Source of the DNA: Steromphala cineraria
Taxonomy: Eukaryota > Mollusca > Gastropoda > Trochida > Trochidae
DNA: 64,000 nucleotides
Direction: 5' to 3'
NCBI GenBank assembly: GCA_916613615.1
Contig: OU744724.1
Coordinates: 31,517,452-31,581,451 of the forward strand
Shown here piece by piece: positions 25,424 to 38,772 of this stretch (position 1 is the first letter of the stretch; each line of letters begins with the position of its first letter). The position numbers were made by a program, and so were the translations under genes. The notes beneath the pieces were generated by a model that saw only the letters and a program-made list of their open reading frames with translations, was not told the origin of the DNA and made no database searches.

Positions 25424-28400
25424 ACAAGGTTATCATTATAACGTAACTTGAAATCAAATCAAACATTGATGAACCTTCCTATAAACGCGATAGTTACATT
25501 CACTGTGAGATTTGATTATTCTGTGAACTATTAATCTTATGATCTGATGTTATAACATAAATGCTTTTATTTCATAAAAAATATAAGGGAATTTCAATAC
25601 TTGTTAAATTGATATTCAAAATTCTGACACTATCGTTCGTTTCATTACATAGAGATACTTGTTTGGATAAGGAACTTGATAAAGTCTCTCGTTGTAAGCT
25701 ACACATGAATGACGGGGCTATTTGCAACATCAATGTTTCACATACCAAGCCTTTGACTATGTCGTTATGGTATTGTTAAAGTATGGCAAATTCGATAACA
25801 CTGCTGAAGTATCATTGATTGACAGCACAAGGAGAATGCATTTCATAATAGAATCTATATTAGGGTTGGATAAACTTGTTCTATATGTGTCATACACTCT
25901 GCTTTCAACGGTAAAATAGAAATATATAAGCGAAGTGACCAAAACGAAAAGAATCAATTGACTTAAACTATAAAAAATAAAATCATGATCTTTACTAATC
26001 GCTAGAAAAGGTCACTTAATTCACTTGTCATCTGAGTAAGTTTGCTACATGACCCTCCCAACCGTCGGGGGAGATTATGAAAATTAAATTTAAACGATTG
26101 AATGCAGGCCTTCTGTCCTTTTCGTTTATTAAACGCATAAGCACCTAATAATTTAGATCACGTAAAGAGGCTTAAACGTGTATGAGTGTCGTGTTTTGTA
26201 ACTTTTACATGTTTACGTTCTTAAGACGCGTGAGCTTGAATAAGTTGTTGTTCTTAGTACTTAATACTGATCTGAAGAGCATATAAAAGTAAAATAGCTT
26301 TCTTAGATGGCTATATGCAGTGAAAAGAGCGTGTATACATCTACTATCTTTAAAATATATATCTACAGTTTCTTATAAAGTTTCATTTTAGAGGGTACAT
26401 ATCTAACAACTATGTGAATATCTAATGCGCTAAAACCGCAATCTAAAAATATATATAACCCATAAAATCGTGAGTTAAATGTTTGATGATATGTTCTGCA
26501 GACACTAAAGTTCGTGTGAAGTGAGACTGCGGAAATCAAATAGTCAAGCATTATAACAGTTGGCACACTAACCAAGGGTTGTAGAGTTGGATAAAAGTCA
26601 AGTTTTTGCCCCGGTCTAGACATTATTATAGCACCAACATATGCAGAGAGGCGGTTCACCCTTCACCCAGCACTGACAACGCGTAGGAATACCAAATGTA
26701 AAAGGTCACCTGGATGAAGCACATGTCAAAGAACTCTTGTCTGGTGAAGGTACAAAAGGTCAACCGTAGACGATCCAATGGACCAATTGACTGACAGGAA
26801 ATGATTGAAGAACAAAGGATATCTAGTATACATGTTGTTCGAATAATGCATGCACTCGAGTTGAGTCATACATTATCCTCTTCCATTTTTGTTCTTAGTT
26901 TATTTCTGACAAGTGCCTATGTATTAAATGAAGATCGCTAAAATGGGCTCCTTAGTGACATTCAGTAATGGACTACATAAGAATGACAATAAATTGGCAT
27001 AACAGGATAATATACACGTTCTTCTTTTTTTATCAAATTTAATGTTATTGTTTACAAAACGGAAGGATACTTGTCATTTTTCGTTCTAACGTTCTTAAGT
27101 TTCCCATTGGGTATTTGAAAGCGGAATAGCATCACTTATACGTGGACAATGGTAAGTTATTAGTTTCTTATATTATTTTTAATATACTTCGCTTTGAAAC
27201 CTAGACAAACTGTCCTAGTAGATTGTCTTCTTCATCAGTGCCATATAAATATTTATAACCGGAAACTATCAATAATGACAATTTATCATCATTTGGTAAC
27301 AAGATTGAATTATCAGGAGGAAATATTCAAGAAACGTTTAGTGATAAACACCCAAACCTTAAACAACAAACAAAGCACCAAGTTAAATTCCAATTGCTAT
27401 GACCGAATTCCACAATAAAAGGGCGTTTGTATTGTTATTGAAACCCAATCTTTCAGACCCTGCCTCGAGATACAGAAGCTGGCTGCTATAGCAGCACCCG
27501 CCCCACCCATCTGAGGATACCCTTGAGCTTTCATAGACTATCGTCGGCCTTCTTGTGTCCGAAGTTTTGAAATATTTTGTTTACAACATTTCAAAACAGC
27601 ACCCTTGGTTATTCTTATAAACTTTATTTCAATCTCCTTAAGTCTATGATCGAAAAATTAATTTGATTGCCAACTATCAAATATATTGGTGGATTTTTTC
27701 TTAAAGTATGAATTATAATATTACGACTAGAGGTGAGATGTGATTTGGGATTAAACGTCGCTTTCAAGAGTATTATATATTATTAGAATATCTCTTGTAT
27801 AAAAGCGTCGTCCCCGCCCGCCATTGTTTCATTTGGTTTTTTTTGTCCGATTCTCTTGAATATGTTTTGGAATCTGTCTTGGAAGAAACAAGTTCCTCCA
27901 AATTGAGGACGTTCTCTTATATTCCATTCTTCTCCAAATCGTCTCTTAATTACCAAGCGCTAAACTTCGAAAGAAGGTTTGATTTTGCCAATTGACAAGA
28001 AGAATATTTTCCCTTTTATTCCCAGAAATCGAGATGAGGGTAATTATTTAAACATTTTTATAAAAGAAATAAAACATTAATATTTACACCGTAATCAAAT
28101 TACCCCCATTCCAATCATTGGCATGACAGGGAATATAAAGTAAGCGAAGAATGGAATATCTTGCCTATATTTCAAGGATATTAAAATATATAAGACATTA
28201 TGAGACAGTCTATGCAAAGACGTTTATTGTTTCTAAAATGCCCCTGAACACAAACTTGAGGTTTACTTGGCTAGCCCATATATAATACAATGAAGTAGTG
28301 TTTTATCAAAGGCGTACACTGAATTTACGGGCACAGCGCCCAATGGATCAGTGTACTTGTTCCGTGCAATAGAATGTATATATTCCTGAAGGAAATGACT

Positions 28401-31376
28401 GTAATAAGCACTTGAATACAAATGGGGGTTATCTTCTCGAGCCATTCCAATGTAATAGTTTACAGAGAGGAATATAATATGATAAGTAAAGTCCTGGAAT
28501 TGCAGTGTAGGGATACCATCTTCAGTTCCCTTCATGCACAAGAGTGCTCTGGATATCATTATGATTTGGACTGGACGTATGTATCAACTAAATGTATATC
28601 AAATTTCGCCAAAATGCAAGAACTATTTACATTGAATATGTTAAGGCTGACGATAAACAGTTTATTTATACTGCTTTCGAAAAATTTTAAACAATGACAT
28701 GTGGAAATGCTTGATTAAATTATGACAGAAGTAAGAGGGTTCGATTAAATTTCCTTCTTTAAAACAATGATAAGATAATTGTAATGGTCTGTTTCTCCAG
28801 TTAATTATTCTGTCGGTTGATGTTCGAACATTATGGTATTTAGAGGTTAGGGTAATCTTCGATTATTAAACGATGTACCCTTGCTGTCAATTTAGCTGTC
28901 TCTTTATTCTTTGCAGTGACAAAATACTGCATCAACGCTAACGTTTCAATTATCTTTCCGTTTGCAACATATCATTAACACAAAAAAAGAGAAACTTACC
29001 GTTCCAATTGAAAATAAATATATTCAAACCATTTCGAAATTTATCAATCGTTTTATTTCATGAAACGTAAGTGCACCATCGAGTCGTGGCAAATACAGAT
29101 GGCTCGTTCTATGCCTGTTCAAGTTAGGATACTGGTTTTGCTGTAGATGGACGGTCTATACTAAAATGGTCCTTCTGTTTTTTGCCTAAATAATGAATAT
29201 GGCACGAAGTGAACCTTTAACCAAGAAATGACTCAATCTGTCCCATTTTGTGTCAAGCAACTATATCTGTAGATATGTATTCTACTACAGATGCAAAGTC
29301 GATGAAACCATTTCCAGTCTTTGCAACTTTCTATATCTTTATATCTTTGCACTTTTGTATTGAAGCGCGAAGTAATCTTTCAAAACCCGAAAATATCCAA
29401 TATGCAAATAATCGTCAATAAAATACTCGACGAAATGAGCGAATTACCGTGAAATTCATGACCTTGTTCCCAGTCTACAGAAGTGTAAATCCTTTCAATA
29501 TTCTTATTCAGAAAACTTAACAGGGGGACGTTACTCTTCTTATTTTGGGATCGAACCCCGAAGTCAGCCCTAAAGCGACTGCTGTAAATCAATCCAATCT
29601 GTGCCTTTTCAAAGCTACGATCTATTCGTTAAAAATACTTCTAGGGCATCATTTCGAGTCTAGAAAACTAGCAGCATCTTCAGTCAATCGTATTCACAGA
29701 AGCCATCGCTCGAGGTGAACATATGAATTCCTGAATAGACCCAATCTGTGGCAATTTTGAGCCGTTTGTCTGTGAATGGCGTTTCCCTGCATGATTTGCA
29801 CGAAAAATGCATGCGCTCGCTCAAGATCATGCCCGTGCCGACACAGAAATGGCTTTGTGATCAATTGCTTTATTGATTGATGGGTCATCTCGCATATCAC
29901 GGAAAGCACGTGCGTCCTTCACTATTTTTAGAATCTGACGTCAATACTGTTATCTATAGTCTTTATTTTATTTCTTGCAAGTCAGTTAAGCATTTTCTGG
30001 GACACATTGAAGCAATGATGTTAAATGATTAACATCACACCAAATACCAAATATATACATAGATAGCATCTCATATCTCAAGGACAATGGACATATATTT
30101 CATTGAGAAATAATCTTTGAATTATATATGCTTTTGATTGTTTACCAATCCGATTCCTTCAATTTGGAAACAAATATGTTAAAACGAATCATGCTTGTCC
30201 ATTCATAATATTTGCATGACTTATGGAGACGTCAGCGAAATGATGTCGAGTTATTTATAGTTTGGGTGGTGACTTATTCAAAGGAAAAATTCTCGTTTTA
30301 CTGGCGTCGTTTATGAAGTGCATTATTACCAGTCATTAGTCATATAGCACTGCTTTTGAATATATACCTTATATAGGCCCTAAAACACTGTAACTTAACA
30401 CTGTGCACTATTACGTGGTCGATTAACATAATACATAAATCACAACTAACAAAGGGATCAAGTGAGGTCCAATCTATAGATTTAACTTTAACCAAACCCT
30501 TGATTATAGCATCATAATCCGAAGGAATTAATTGATGATTCAAAAGTTAAAGATGATTCAAAGTCATATGCATTGATTATTGAGTAAATCGAAACTGAAT
30601 GACCCATAGGCCTACATTGAAAATATATATAACACGTAAACGTCTAGTTCTAGAGCTGACCATAATTATTTACAATAATAGGTACGTTTGATACAGTCTA
30701 AGTTCATTCAGTAAGTCAAAACATTACAAGATTAAGATATTATTATTGAGAAAGTATTTGCATTTTTTATCCAAAATATTTTAAAGTATTCTACACTACA
30801 TGGAGGCAAGTCTATGGATAAATCAATCTTGGCCGGACATTGCTTTGTGTACTTTGTCCATGTTCTCGTAAATAAGTTAATAAGTCGGGCAGGTAATTTC
30901 ACCCTGCAACTTGACCCTACAACGAGGTGAAGACGGTATAAATCTTACACTTGTTAACAACGTGTACCAAACATAGACTTGCAACGGCCCTCTTTGACTT
31001 TGCAAAGTGCGTCAGTCATATATCTAATAAATACACAGGTATATGAAATTTCTAATCAAAATCCCTTATAAAGTGACTTGGGTTTTTTTAACGCCGTTTG
31101 GATATATTTCAAGCAGCCACCATTGGCGGAAATCTCTTAGAATCATAACAAAATCCGTGATTATTCTACTAAATATTTACTTAGTATACTTTGTATGTTT
31201 AGAAATATGAATACAAGATGTAACAAACTAATGGAAATAATTATAAACACTCTTGCTATACAATGAACACTTTGAAAGAAAGGAATATGAAATCAAATGT
31301 CACGTCTTGTATCAACAACATGATGTCTTCAAATTGTTTGTACTAGTGATAACATGCTCAGTCTTAAAAATTAAGC
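25424..31376. other. long stretch without supportable genes
   Basis: Nearly 6 kb with nothing firmly identified. A minus-strand frame of 98 codons at 28263-28559 has no similarity I recognise. A head-only copy of the dispersed GGTGA repeat (GAGGTGAGATGTGATTTGGG, then AACGTCGCTTTCAAGAGTAT) is at about 27728-27772. A tRNA B-box-like GGGGTTCGATCC occurs on the minus strand near 29530, but no tRNA fold is visible. Confidence 0.35.
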
Positions 31377-31378
31377 TA

Positions 31379-31509
31379 CAGTAGAACACGGATATAACGA
31401 ACTGCAAGGGACCAAAGAATTTAGTTCGTTATATCCGGTGTTTGGTATACGCATATAATTTAAATGATATTATATAGGGACGGGACTCGTGTATATCCGT
31501 GTTCTACTG
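31379..31509 (+). mobile_element. pogo/Tigger-type MITE
   Basis: Terminal inverted repeats CAGTAGAACACGGATATA at both ends are flanked by TA dinucleotides (31377-31378 and 31510-31511). The sequence type (CAGTAGAAC, then GATATAACGA) matches the termini of pogo/Tigger elements of the Tc1/mariner superfamily as I know them. An inner repeat (TTCGTTATATCCG) pairs with the left arm. The element is 131 bp and non-coding. A second copy is at 61185-61359. Confidence 0.85.
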
Positions 31510-31565
31510 TATATGCATTTACGTTGTACCAGACAACGACCTCAAATACAAATGAGAATCACATT

Positions 31566-31870
31566 TCAAGGGGCAGTAGCAAGTTTTTTTTAGATTTATA
31601 TTTTAAATTTTTCACTGATAATTGTACTTTAACGCTAAATGTATCATTGTGACAGCGTCACAAATCTCATTTCACAAACCTATCATCCATAGTCAGAGAA
31701 CAAATTATAAAGATTAACATAAAGTCCATTGGCGGCCATTTTTGTTGACACCTTTAATTTATTTCGTGTATGAAAAATGAATTGCATGTTTGAACTTTAC
31801 ATAATATATTTGATTAATTACTCCTTCATTTAGTTTGAATACATTGTCTTTCAATTGAGTCTTGAAAGAT
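31566..31870 (+). mobile_element. truncated copy of the AGGGGCAGTAG TTAA-type MITE
   Basis: This is similar to the reverse complement of 34407-34736 through most of its length: AGGGGCAGTAGCA at the left, TTTTTCACTG, AACGCTAAATGTAT, AGTCCATTGGCGGCCATTTT, TTTGAACTTTACAT, ATTGTCTTTCAAT. The terminal TTAA is degraded (TTTCAAGGGG) and the far end is lost. Confidence 0.75.
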
Positions 31871-32378
31871 ACAATACTGGCATTCACGCTAGTTAACGTG
31901 CCCCAATACATACACGAAATTGGGGAATATACTTTTGAGTAATTAAGAGTATACAGGTCTGTTTTATCTCCTTAACGATGCCATTTCCAATTTCTTATCA
32001 TAATGAGTACACATGGGTCACTTTAAAGGTTTACATGTTACATTACGTTATCCTTATCGATGAAAGAGCCTGTTTGACATTTCCGGAGAATTAAAGTCAC
32101 TTGATCATTAAATGGAATTGTCGTGTGTAGATGGTACGACATAGAAAAGGTGAATTAAATGTTACACAAAGTCATCTGTTACATTTTAATTAAAATGGAG
32201 TTGAGATTTCTCAAGTTCTCTTTGCACTAAGGAGCGCTTCAAGAAGGCGAATGTTTACCATTACTGTCTTTCTTACAACTATATCCTAGTGGTAAAGAAG
32301 CTTCATCCAGAGGTCTGTTAATTAATCATGATTTTAGTTGCACAAATAAGATTGTTTGATATATAATGCTACAGGATT
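31871..32378. other. non-coding stretch, no gene seen
   Basis: A+T-rich spacer between two MITEs. Nothing recognised. Confidence 0.5.
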
Positions 32379-32380
32379 TA

Positions 32381-32992
32381 CAGCTGCGTACCTAAAGTTT
32401 GTTCACTTGCTTGTGCATCTTAGTGCAAAAATCATGTAATTTGGGTTTCTTTTGGACGTAAATCAAATTACTCCAGCAGCAATGACAAAGGATCACCAAC
32501 TGTCCATGTGTAAGATAATTCTTATAAATTATTTTGGGATCGTCTTGTCACTGGTGCAACATATCGAAATTTGACACAGTTAAATATTCAGATGGGGTCA
32601 TATTTTTGAAATTCCGATTTTCTTGAATTCGATAAAAATATTCCATAAAGATTTTCTGATAGAAAAATCAGCATAATTACATTTATTTAGCGAAGAGGAA
32701 CAACTGTTTCTTAGATCTGAAGCCGTTGATCACTTATGAAGGACTTTGTAGGTAAAATTAGAAAATATTGTTTTCAAAGTTGATCACTTGGCACTTCAGT
32801 GACTTTTAGAATTTGTTACAGTTAACTGTCAGATATGACCTACGACTATGTTAACGCAAAACAAATGTTAAAGTATGTAGTGAAATTCATACATTATACG
32901 CGCAATGCTAGGATGTCTAAAAGACATTGCAAACTACATGATAGTTGCACTAGTATACGCAGGTAAGTGAACAAACTTTAGGTACACAGCTG
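32381..32992. mobile_element. 612-bp MITE with TA duplication
   Basis: The ends are imperfect inverted repeats of about 50 bp: CAGCTGCGTACCTAAAGTTT at the left, and its counterpart ending AAACTTTAGGTACACAGCTG at the right. TA lies immediately outside each end (32379-32380 and 32993-32994). There is no coding capacity. The TA target suggests mobilisation by a Tc1/mariner-type transposase. Confidence 0.8.
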
Positions 32993-32994
32993 TA

Positions 32995-33723
32995 TGATGC
33001 CTCAAGTTCTTCACAGCCGAGAAGAAATTTCAGTTGAAGGGAGCCACAGCTTCGGTACCGGTAATCCAAATTCGATTAAATAGAGCATAAAGGTACATTT
33101 ATTTCTTAAGGAATTGGCAAATTTAATTGAAACTCACGAATTCGATGGAGTTTCTTATTTGCCAACATGGTACTTGCTACTGTTATGTCAAAGGCTGTTT
33201 ATATGTTCAAAAATCTTCATCTTCCAATGAAAAAGTGGACCCAGGTTCAGAACTAACCAACCAAACATGACCACACGCCTGATGGCATGCACATGCAGTC
33301 CGTATACAATCCTATATGAACAAGTTCCTCCCATATACACATACGTAGGTAAACGCTCCCTCAGTAAATCCACATGTATATAAGTGTAGATCTAGTATAT
33401 ACATATGCTTCCGTCTACATACGCCGACACATGCTTGAGGAAGGAACTTATAATTTATGAGTATTTAGTCTACACAGCAAATCGTTATATGCAATATGCA
33501 AAGCATGCAGAACTTTTCAACGTTTTCTAGAAGGAATAATGAATCTTTGAATACCTTTCCTCATAAAATAATGCATTTATGAAAGTCAAATTTTATCACT
33601 GAAAACAAACGTTATTGAGCAATTGCCCCTTGGAGGAAAATGAAATGAATAATTCAGCTTTTGAAAACAAACCAACTCATTAACAGTGATACAAATAATA
33701 GACACCTATGCCTTTAGTTATGG
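32995..33723. other. non-coding stretch, no gene seen
   Basis: A loose inverted pair (GGCAAATTTAAT near 33115 and TCTTATTTGCCAA near 33153) is visible. No exon is supported. Confidence 0.4.
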
Positions 33724-33820
33724 ATAACACATAGTCCACGGGCATTATCAATAATAAAGGGCAAATCACGTGGGCAAACGTCCTTTATTATTGATAACGC
33801 CCACGGACTATATGTGTTAT
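33724..33820. mobile_element. 97-bp foldback element
   Basis: Arms of about 40 bp: ATAACACATAGTCCACGGGC, TTATCAATAATAAAGG on the left, and the complementary CCTTTATTATTGATAACG, CCCACGGACTATATGTGTTAT on the right, with a short loop. There are only a few mismatches and a 2-base gap. It is non-coding, and the class is not determined. Confidence 0.8.
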
Positions 33821-34402
33821 TAGTTTGGTTAATGAATAGTTGTTGGCGGGAGTAAGACATATTCAAAAGTAATTTGCTGTTTTGCATAGACCATTTACAT
33901 GGAGCAACTAAACAATAGCTTCGACTCTATCTTTGTTAGTAAGAATTTGATAAGACTAATAGATTTTTTCCTTTGTATAATAGTTCCTTACGTAAATCAG
34001 TTTCTGACATTTTGGAAGAAAACTGAACCTCCTTCAATGTAATGTGTCTTTATATTTTCACTTTGCTATGTTCATATTAGATGACAGTCACTTGTCTTGT
34101 ACAGTCATCCATTAATATTACTCCATTGGTTCCCTACTCTTCCTTTAGAATACCTTGTAAGAAATGATCATAATTCATATTTCATTTTAATTTCAGAATA
34201 TATTGTATTTCAAGGTGATTCATTGTTCAGGTCAATGTCAAAGAAGACATGTTAAATAGTGTACAATAGTGCTAATTAAAAACGTTAATAACAACCAAGC
34301 TTAGTTTACATATTCATGGTACACAAATATACATACATATTTCATGTGACTTGATCAATATCAGACTCACTGACAGTTTTCACTGGTTATTTCATTAACA
34401 CG
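33821..34402. other. non-coding stretch, no gene seen
   Basis: A+T-rich spacer, nothing recognised. Confidence 0.5.
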
Positions 34403-34406
34403 TTAA

Positions 34407-34736
34407 AGGGGAAGTAGGGGGAATATAAGGTCATGTCACGAAATTGAAAATGAATTGTTCCGATTGAAAGACAATATAGTTTAACTAAATGAAACAGTAA
34501 TAAATCAAATATGTAATGTAAAGTTCAGCCATTCGCTTTTCTTACACACAATGATTAAAGGCAAAAAATGGCCGCCAATGGACTTTATATGAATCTTTAA
34601 AAAATTTTCTCTGAATGGGTAATTGTTTTGTGTTATGAGATATTTGACACTATCAAAATAATACATTTAGCATTAACGTACAAATGCCAGTGAAAATTGA
34701 AAATATAAAATTTGCAAAAAACGTGCTACTGCCCCT
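34407..34736 (-). mobile_element. 330-bp TTAA-flanked MITE
   Basis: Bounded by TTAA on both sides (34403-34406 and 34737-34740), with short inverted termini AGGGGAAGTAG and AGGGGCAGTAG. The interior carries AAAATGGCCGCCAATGGAC, which is conserved in the copy at 31566-31870. TTAA targets are characteristic of piggyBac-type transposases, but the termini do not start with the usual CCC, so the superfamily is not assigned. Confidence 0.75.
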
Positions 34737-34740
34737 TTAA

Positions 34741-35822
34741 AGGGAAGAAGAGGGAAACACGACACCAGCCTAAGCGTGGAGCAATGCAGAGTACGGAAGG
34801 TGCTTCTATATTTACCTACATACAGTACATACACATTCCAAACCTAACGAAGACTGCGCCGAATACCTTTTCTCATTTTCTTGTTTTAACAAACTGGCTT
34901 GGTTGTTTTTATGGATGTTAGTAAACACTTTCCTGGTTCTTTAGAACTAGGTTCATTAGCACTGTTAAACCATTCTTAGAGCACTATATATAAACCTGGT
35001 ATATTGCAACAAACCCCATTTTTCACCAGCAATTATTTTATAAGAAAAGGTAATTAGATTTTAGGATCGAATCATTATTAAAGAGGTTAACAAGAAAAAC
35101 TCCAATCAGATAACGTTTCAATACATTTTGATATTGATATTTATAGGATTTGGGCATTTGTTCAAAACATGCAAAGTTATACTGAGAAAAGAAATCGTTA
35201 TTTAATTGAAGTTGTAGTGTGTAATCATATCCTTTCTGTCAAGGCAACTTGCAATACTCTTGCCAGTGATGTGTCTGTCGGGTCACAAAAGTCACTAGTT
35301 ACAGCAGTATAATCCTTCAAAATCGCCCATTTTTGAAAGTTAAATTCAGTTGAAGTTGTCTTACGACGAAACTGTCATGACCTCTTCAAACCAAAGAGCT
35401 CGAATTTCTGACTTTCTGTTTCAATGACTTGAACACCAAGGCTATCGGAAAGAAAATATGAAAAGGGTCTTTGGAAAATTGTTGATGTAGCTACAAGATC
35501 TTTGATTGTGAGTCACTCGGTTTCATGGAATTACAAACGTGAAGCCCAATCCTTCCCCCACCCCCTACCCTAAAGGGAGTGTTAAAAGGGCATTTGTCAA
35601 CCCTGCCATGAGGACTTCCAATGATTACGGCATAAACCCTCAGCATCCTCAGGATTTTCCTTTCTAGCAGGGTCTTTACCCTTACCATATCCTTTGTATC
35701 GTGATTTCTCCTTAAAGTATATGTATACAGAGCGAGGGTAAGGGAAATGAGTTACAAGAAAGAAGCTAGTCTAACAATAAGACTCTGAAATGAATGTTTT
35801 TCATAAATCTGAAATTTGGGAA
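34741..35822. other. non-coding stretch, no gene seen
   Basis: No supportable exon. A minus-strand frame at 35491-35688 is open but unrecognised. Confidence 0.4.
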
Positions 35823-35965
35823 AAAAGGACGAAAAGGAGACTGAAATTTCTTCATTTTCAGAGTCTAAAGAAATCCACTGGGTCTTGGAATTGAGCTCTC
35901 AAGTCTTATTATAGACTTGCTTAGGCTTGCATTTTATTTTAGGGTCTGGCTGATAGTCTAGAAAG
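35823..35965 (+). repeat. family 1-related repeat fragment
   Basis: AGACTTGCTTAGGCTTGC, TTTTAGGGTCTGGCTGATAG and AGTCT-bearing segments resemble the right half of family 1. A further fragment of the same kind is at about 38200-38260 (GACTTGCTTAGATTT, GTCTTGCTGATAGACTG). Confidence 0.5.
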
Positions 35966-36398
35966 AAGCCTGCAGTCCAGGCTAGATGAAGAAGTAAGGT
36001 GAGAGAAGCCAGCTAACCATGTATATCTCGGCATGGTCGTTAACCCAGATCCGGTGCTTGAACTACATAGGAGATAGCTATAACGGTTCACGGTTCAACT
36101 ATGTAGGTATAGCTATACCTACTGGGAGTTCTCGTATACATTAACGCTTACCATCTCCTACTTTCATCAGAACTCCTCGTGAATACCTATCTGACCTTTA
36201 TGTAGGTATAGATATACTTTGAAGGGCCGACTGCCTGGTTTATGTTGCCGATGGTGTAGTGTCAGTGCTGTATAGGTGTGATTTGACGCTTCCCTAGGGA
36301 TAAATGTGAGTGAAAGATGGACCACTGACAGGTCTTGAAGATTGGCAGGTGGTGGTCACGGCAGGGGAAATCGGTCAGGGGCCGGGGAGGAGTTCCTG
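35966..36398. other. repeat-like non-coding DNA
   Basis: Contains a palindromic motif TAGGTATAGCTATACCTA near 36103-36120 and a further TATGTAGGTATAGATATAC near 36200. No exon is supported. Confidence 0.4.
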
Positions 36399-36434
36399 GT
36401 GTGCACGTGTGTGTGTGCGCGTGTGTGTGTGTGT
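36399..36434 (+). repeat. GT/GC alternating microsatellite
   Basis: Alternating purine-pyrimidine tract of GTGTGCACGTGTGTGTGTGC type, followed by G-rich sequence to about 36475. Such tracts can adopt Z-DNA in principle. Confidence 0.9.
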
Positions 36435-36479
36435 AAAAGAGGTGGTGGTGAGGGTGTGGGTATGGGGGAGGGTGAATGT

Positions 36480-37700
36480 TATCTAACAGACAGAGCTATA
36501 AGGGAAATGTAGACTAGCATAATGACCCTGGTTATACGAAATGTGTTTATGACTTGAATTCTCAGGCTATTTGGTCCATTTATCAAAATGCACTGACAAT
36601 GTGTACATATTGTTAAAGAAAGAACAGGTCATAATACACAGACGTCCTGAATACTGCTTAATTGCAAAAAATACAACCCTTGATAAGGATAAAAGGACAT
36701 AAAACATACAAATTAAGAATGATATCCAGGTTCCAAATAATTTCTTCGAGGTACTTATATGCATCACATATCTGAAAAGTATGGAATGATGTTGAGAGAC
36801 AAAGGTTTATATAGAATGCCTGGACATAGCAAATAGAGTAAAATGAAAAGAGTCTTAGATCGGAATATAAAAATCTAGCCTAAAATGGAACTGGGAAAAG
36901 GTTATAAACGAGGATATGAAGGTAAAGGTGTACGGGTCGAAGATAAATGATTTGAAGAAATGACAGATATATCGATACATCAAGAAGCCCCGAGGTGTGA
37001 TTAGATTCCGAAGGGGAACTGGTGAAAAGATGGTGAGGATAACACGATGAAAGATATCAGAACAGATGAGAGAGAAGTATTTGTCAAATAAGAAATGGAT
37101 CCTTGGATTGGAAAATACGAAAACCGACATTTAGTTAGGACTGAAATGTGGCTCTTTAGAACATATGTAATGGGGTAGGGATAAAGGTTTAAAATATGTT
37201 ACGGGGAAGAGAAAAAGGTAAATCGTTAGATAGATACGCCTATGGTTTAGGTTCCAATTTCCCGTATACAATGTCCACCAACATCCTTCATCGTGTCGGA
37301 AGTGACCCATGACCTTTCCTGGGCGATCCCGATAGCGTACATTGCAGTTCGGCGAGATAGAGTATAGCTTCATAGTTTATAGGAGGATAGTATAATGGGG
37401 AATTAGTCGTCCAACTGCCATATTGACGACGAGGGCGGTCTATAATCTGTGTATGAGAGAATAACGGTCTCACGGGATGTTTCTATACAAGTCTGCCATT
37501 AGAGTCATCAAATATTAAAGGCCGACCTAAGGCAAATAGTCGTTCATGACTTTGACAGTATCCCAAAAGTCGAATGGCATCATTTCCTAATATTTTACAC
37601 CACGTTATATGCATGTGGGTATGAACAAAACTTTAAACCAATAATTTCCCTTTGAGCAGCAGACATTTACAGTTAGTGAAAAATTATAAGTCACCGACTT
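36480..37700. other. non-coding stretch, no gene seen
   Basis: No exon or repeat structure that I can support. Short minus-strand frames at 36567-37473 look random. Confidence 0.4.
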
Positions 37701-37889
37701 AGACTTACATTTAGTCTCAGAAGTATTTTTTTCAATATTGACAATATTTTTAAACGAATCATGTATTATAACAAAATGGAGCCCAGAAGATGCTTTAACT
37801 TAAAACTGAGTGATCTAGACTTGCCATACTTTAATAGACTTAATTGGTCGTCAATTGAATATTTTTACTTTAGGGTCTGGATGACAGAC
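37701..37889 (+). mobile_element. short non-autonomous element, family 1 (full-length copy)
   Basis: AGACTTACATTTAGTCT, ATCATGTATTATAACAAAAT, GGAGCCCAGAAGATGCTTTA, GTGATCTAGACTTGCCATAC and TAGGGTCTGGATGACAGAC appear in family order. It is closely similar to the copies at 5213 and 57592. Confidence 0.78.
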
Positions 37890-38772
37890 GAAACTTGAGT
37901 ATTCCTTGAATTATTTTTGAATGTAGTTAACCCGCCTCTTCTGAGCTTTTATTTTCTATGTGTTTCTCTACAGTCTCCCAATGTCAAAGGCGCTAGATCT
38001 CGTATATGAAAAAGTATATAAGGGATACAATAGATACAATAAAATAGTATATATTAAGGATAAAACTTCATAACAGACCAATTTTTAAAAAGTCATTCCA
38101 CCCTAACCTTTGTCCACTAAAATGAACAGTTTGAAAAGATATCCGAATTTTAAAAAAAATAAACAGTGGATTGGGGTATCTTCCGATCAAGCTTCAATCT
38201 CTTACCGACTTGCTTAGATTTTTATGTTGCTTTTTGGTCTTGCTGATAGACTGGGAAATACCATGCCGTAAGTCAGGCCTGATGACTGCTTAAACAACAT
38301 TCATCTTTGTGTAAGAAAGCAAGTTATGTTATGTTAAGACGCACAAAAACGTTCCGTATTCTAGCGAAGGTACAACTCATTGTAATCTAGCACAGACATC
38401 AAGGCACGTGAAGGCAAACTGAAAATGCTGACGTAAGTTAATGTTGAGCACGTAAGAATTCAGTATCGGCCTCGTCTAGATTGGTTTGGTCAAAGTTTTT
38501 GTGAAATTAACGAGAACATGTCACGCCATTTAGAAATGCTAAGGACAACTAGATTCTTAAATGATATTTATGTCCGTAAACATAATTCAATGAATAAAGG
38601 ACAGTTTTATTACTACAACAAAGTAGGAATTGTACACAAACATGATCAAGAAATAGCCAATAGGATTTGTACCTATTTTATTCCAAATTCTGAAAAGCAT
38701 GAAAACTACATGATACCACAAATGTCCAGATTTGATAGGCTACCACTGTTGAACGTATGATGCGAACCAGAT
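37890..38772. other. non-coding stretch, no gene seen
   Basis: An 80-codon plus-strand frame at 38518-38760 is open, but its product is unrecognised and there is no splice or promoter context. Fragmentary family 1 motifs occur at about 38200-38260. Confidence 0.4.

Noticed and set aside
28263..28697. Overlapping 98-codon (minus) and 91-codon (plus) frames
   Set aside because: No domain, splice sites or known motifs. Frames of this length are expected by chance in a 64-kb window.
29518..29600. tRNA-like B box on the minus strand (GGGGTTCGATCC)
   Set aside because: No convincing D arm or acceptor stem could be drawn. At best a degraded tRNA-derived remnant.
35491..35688. 65-codon minus-strand frame with Gly-rich segment
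   Set aside because: Unrecognised, isolated, no splice or promoter context.
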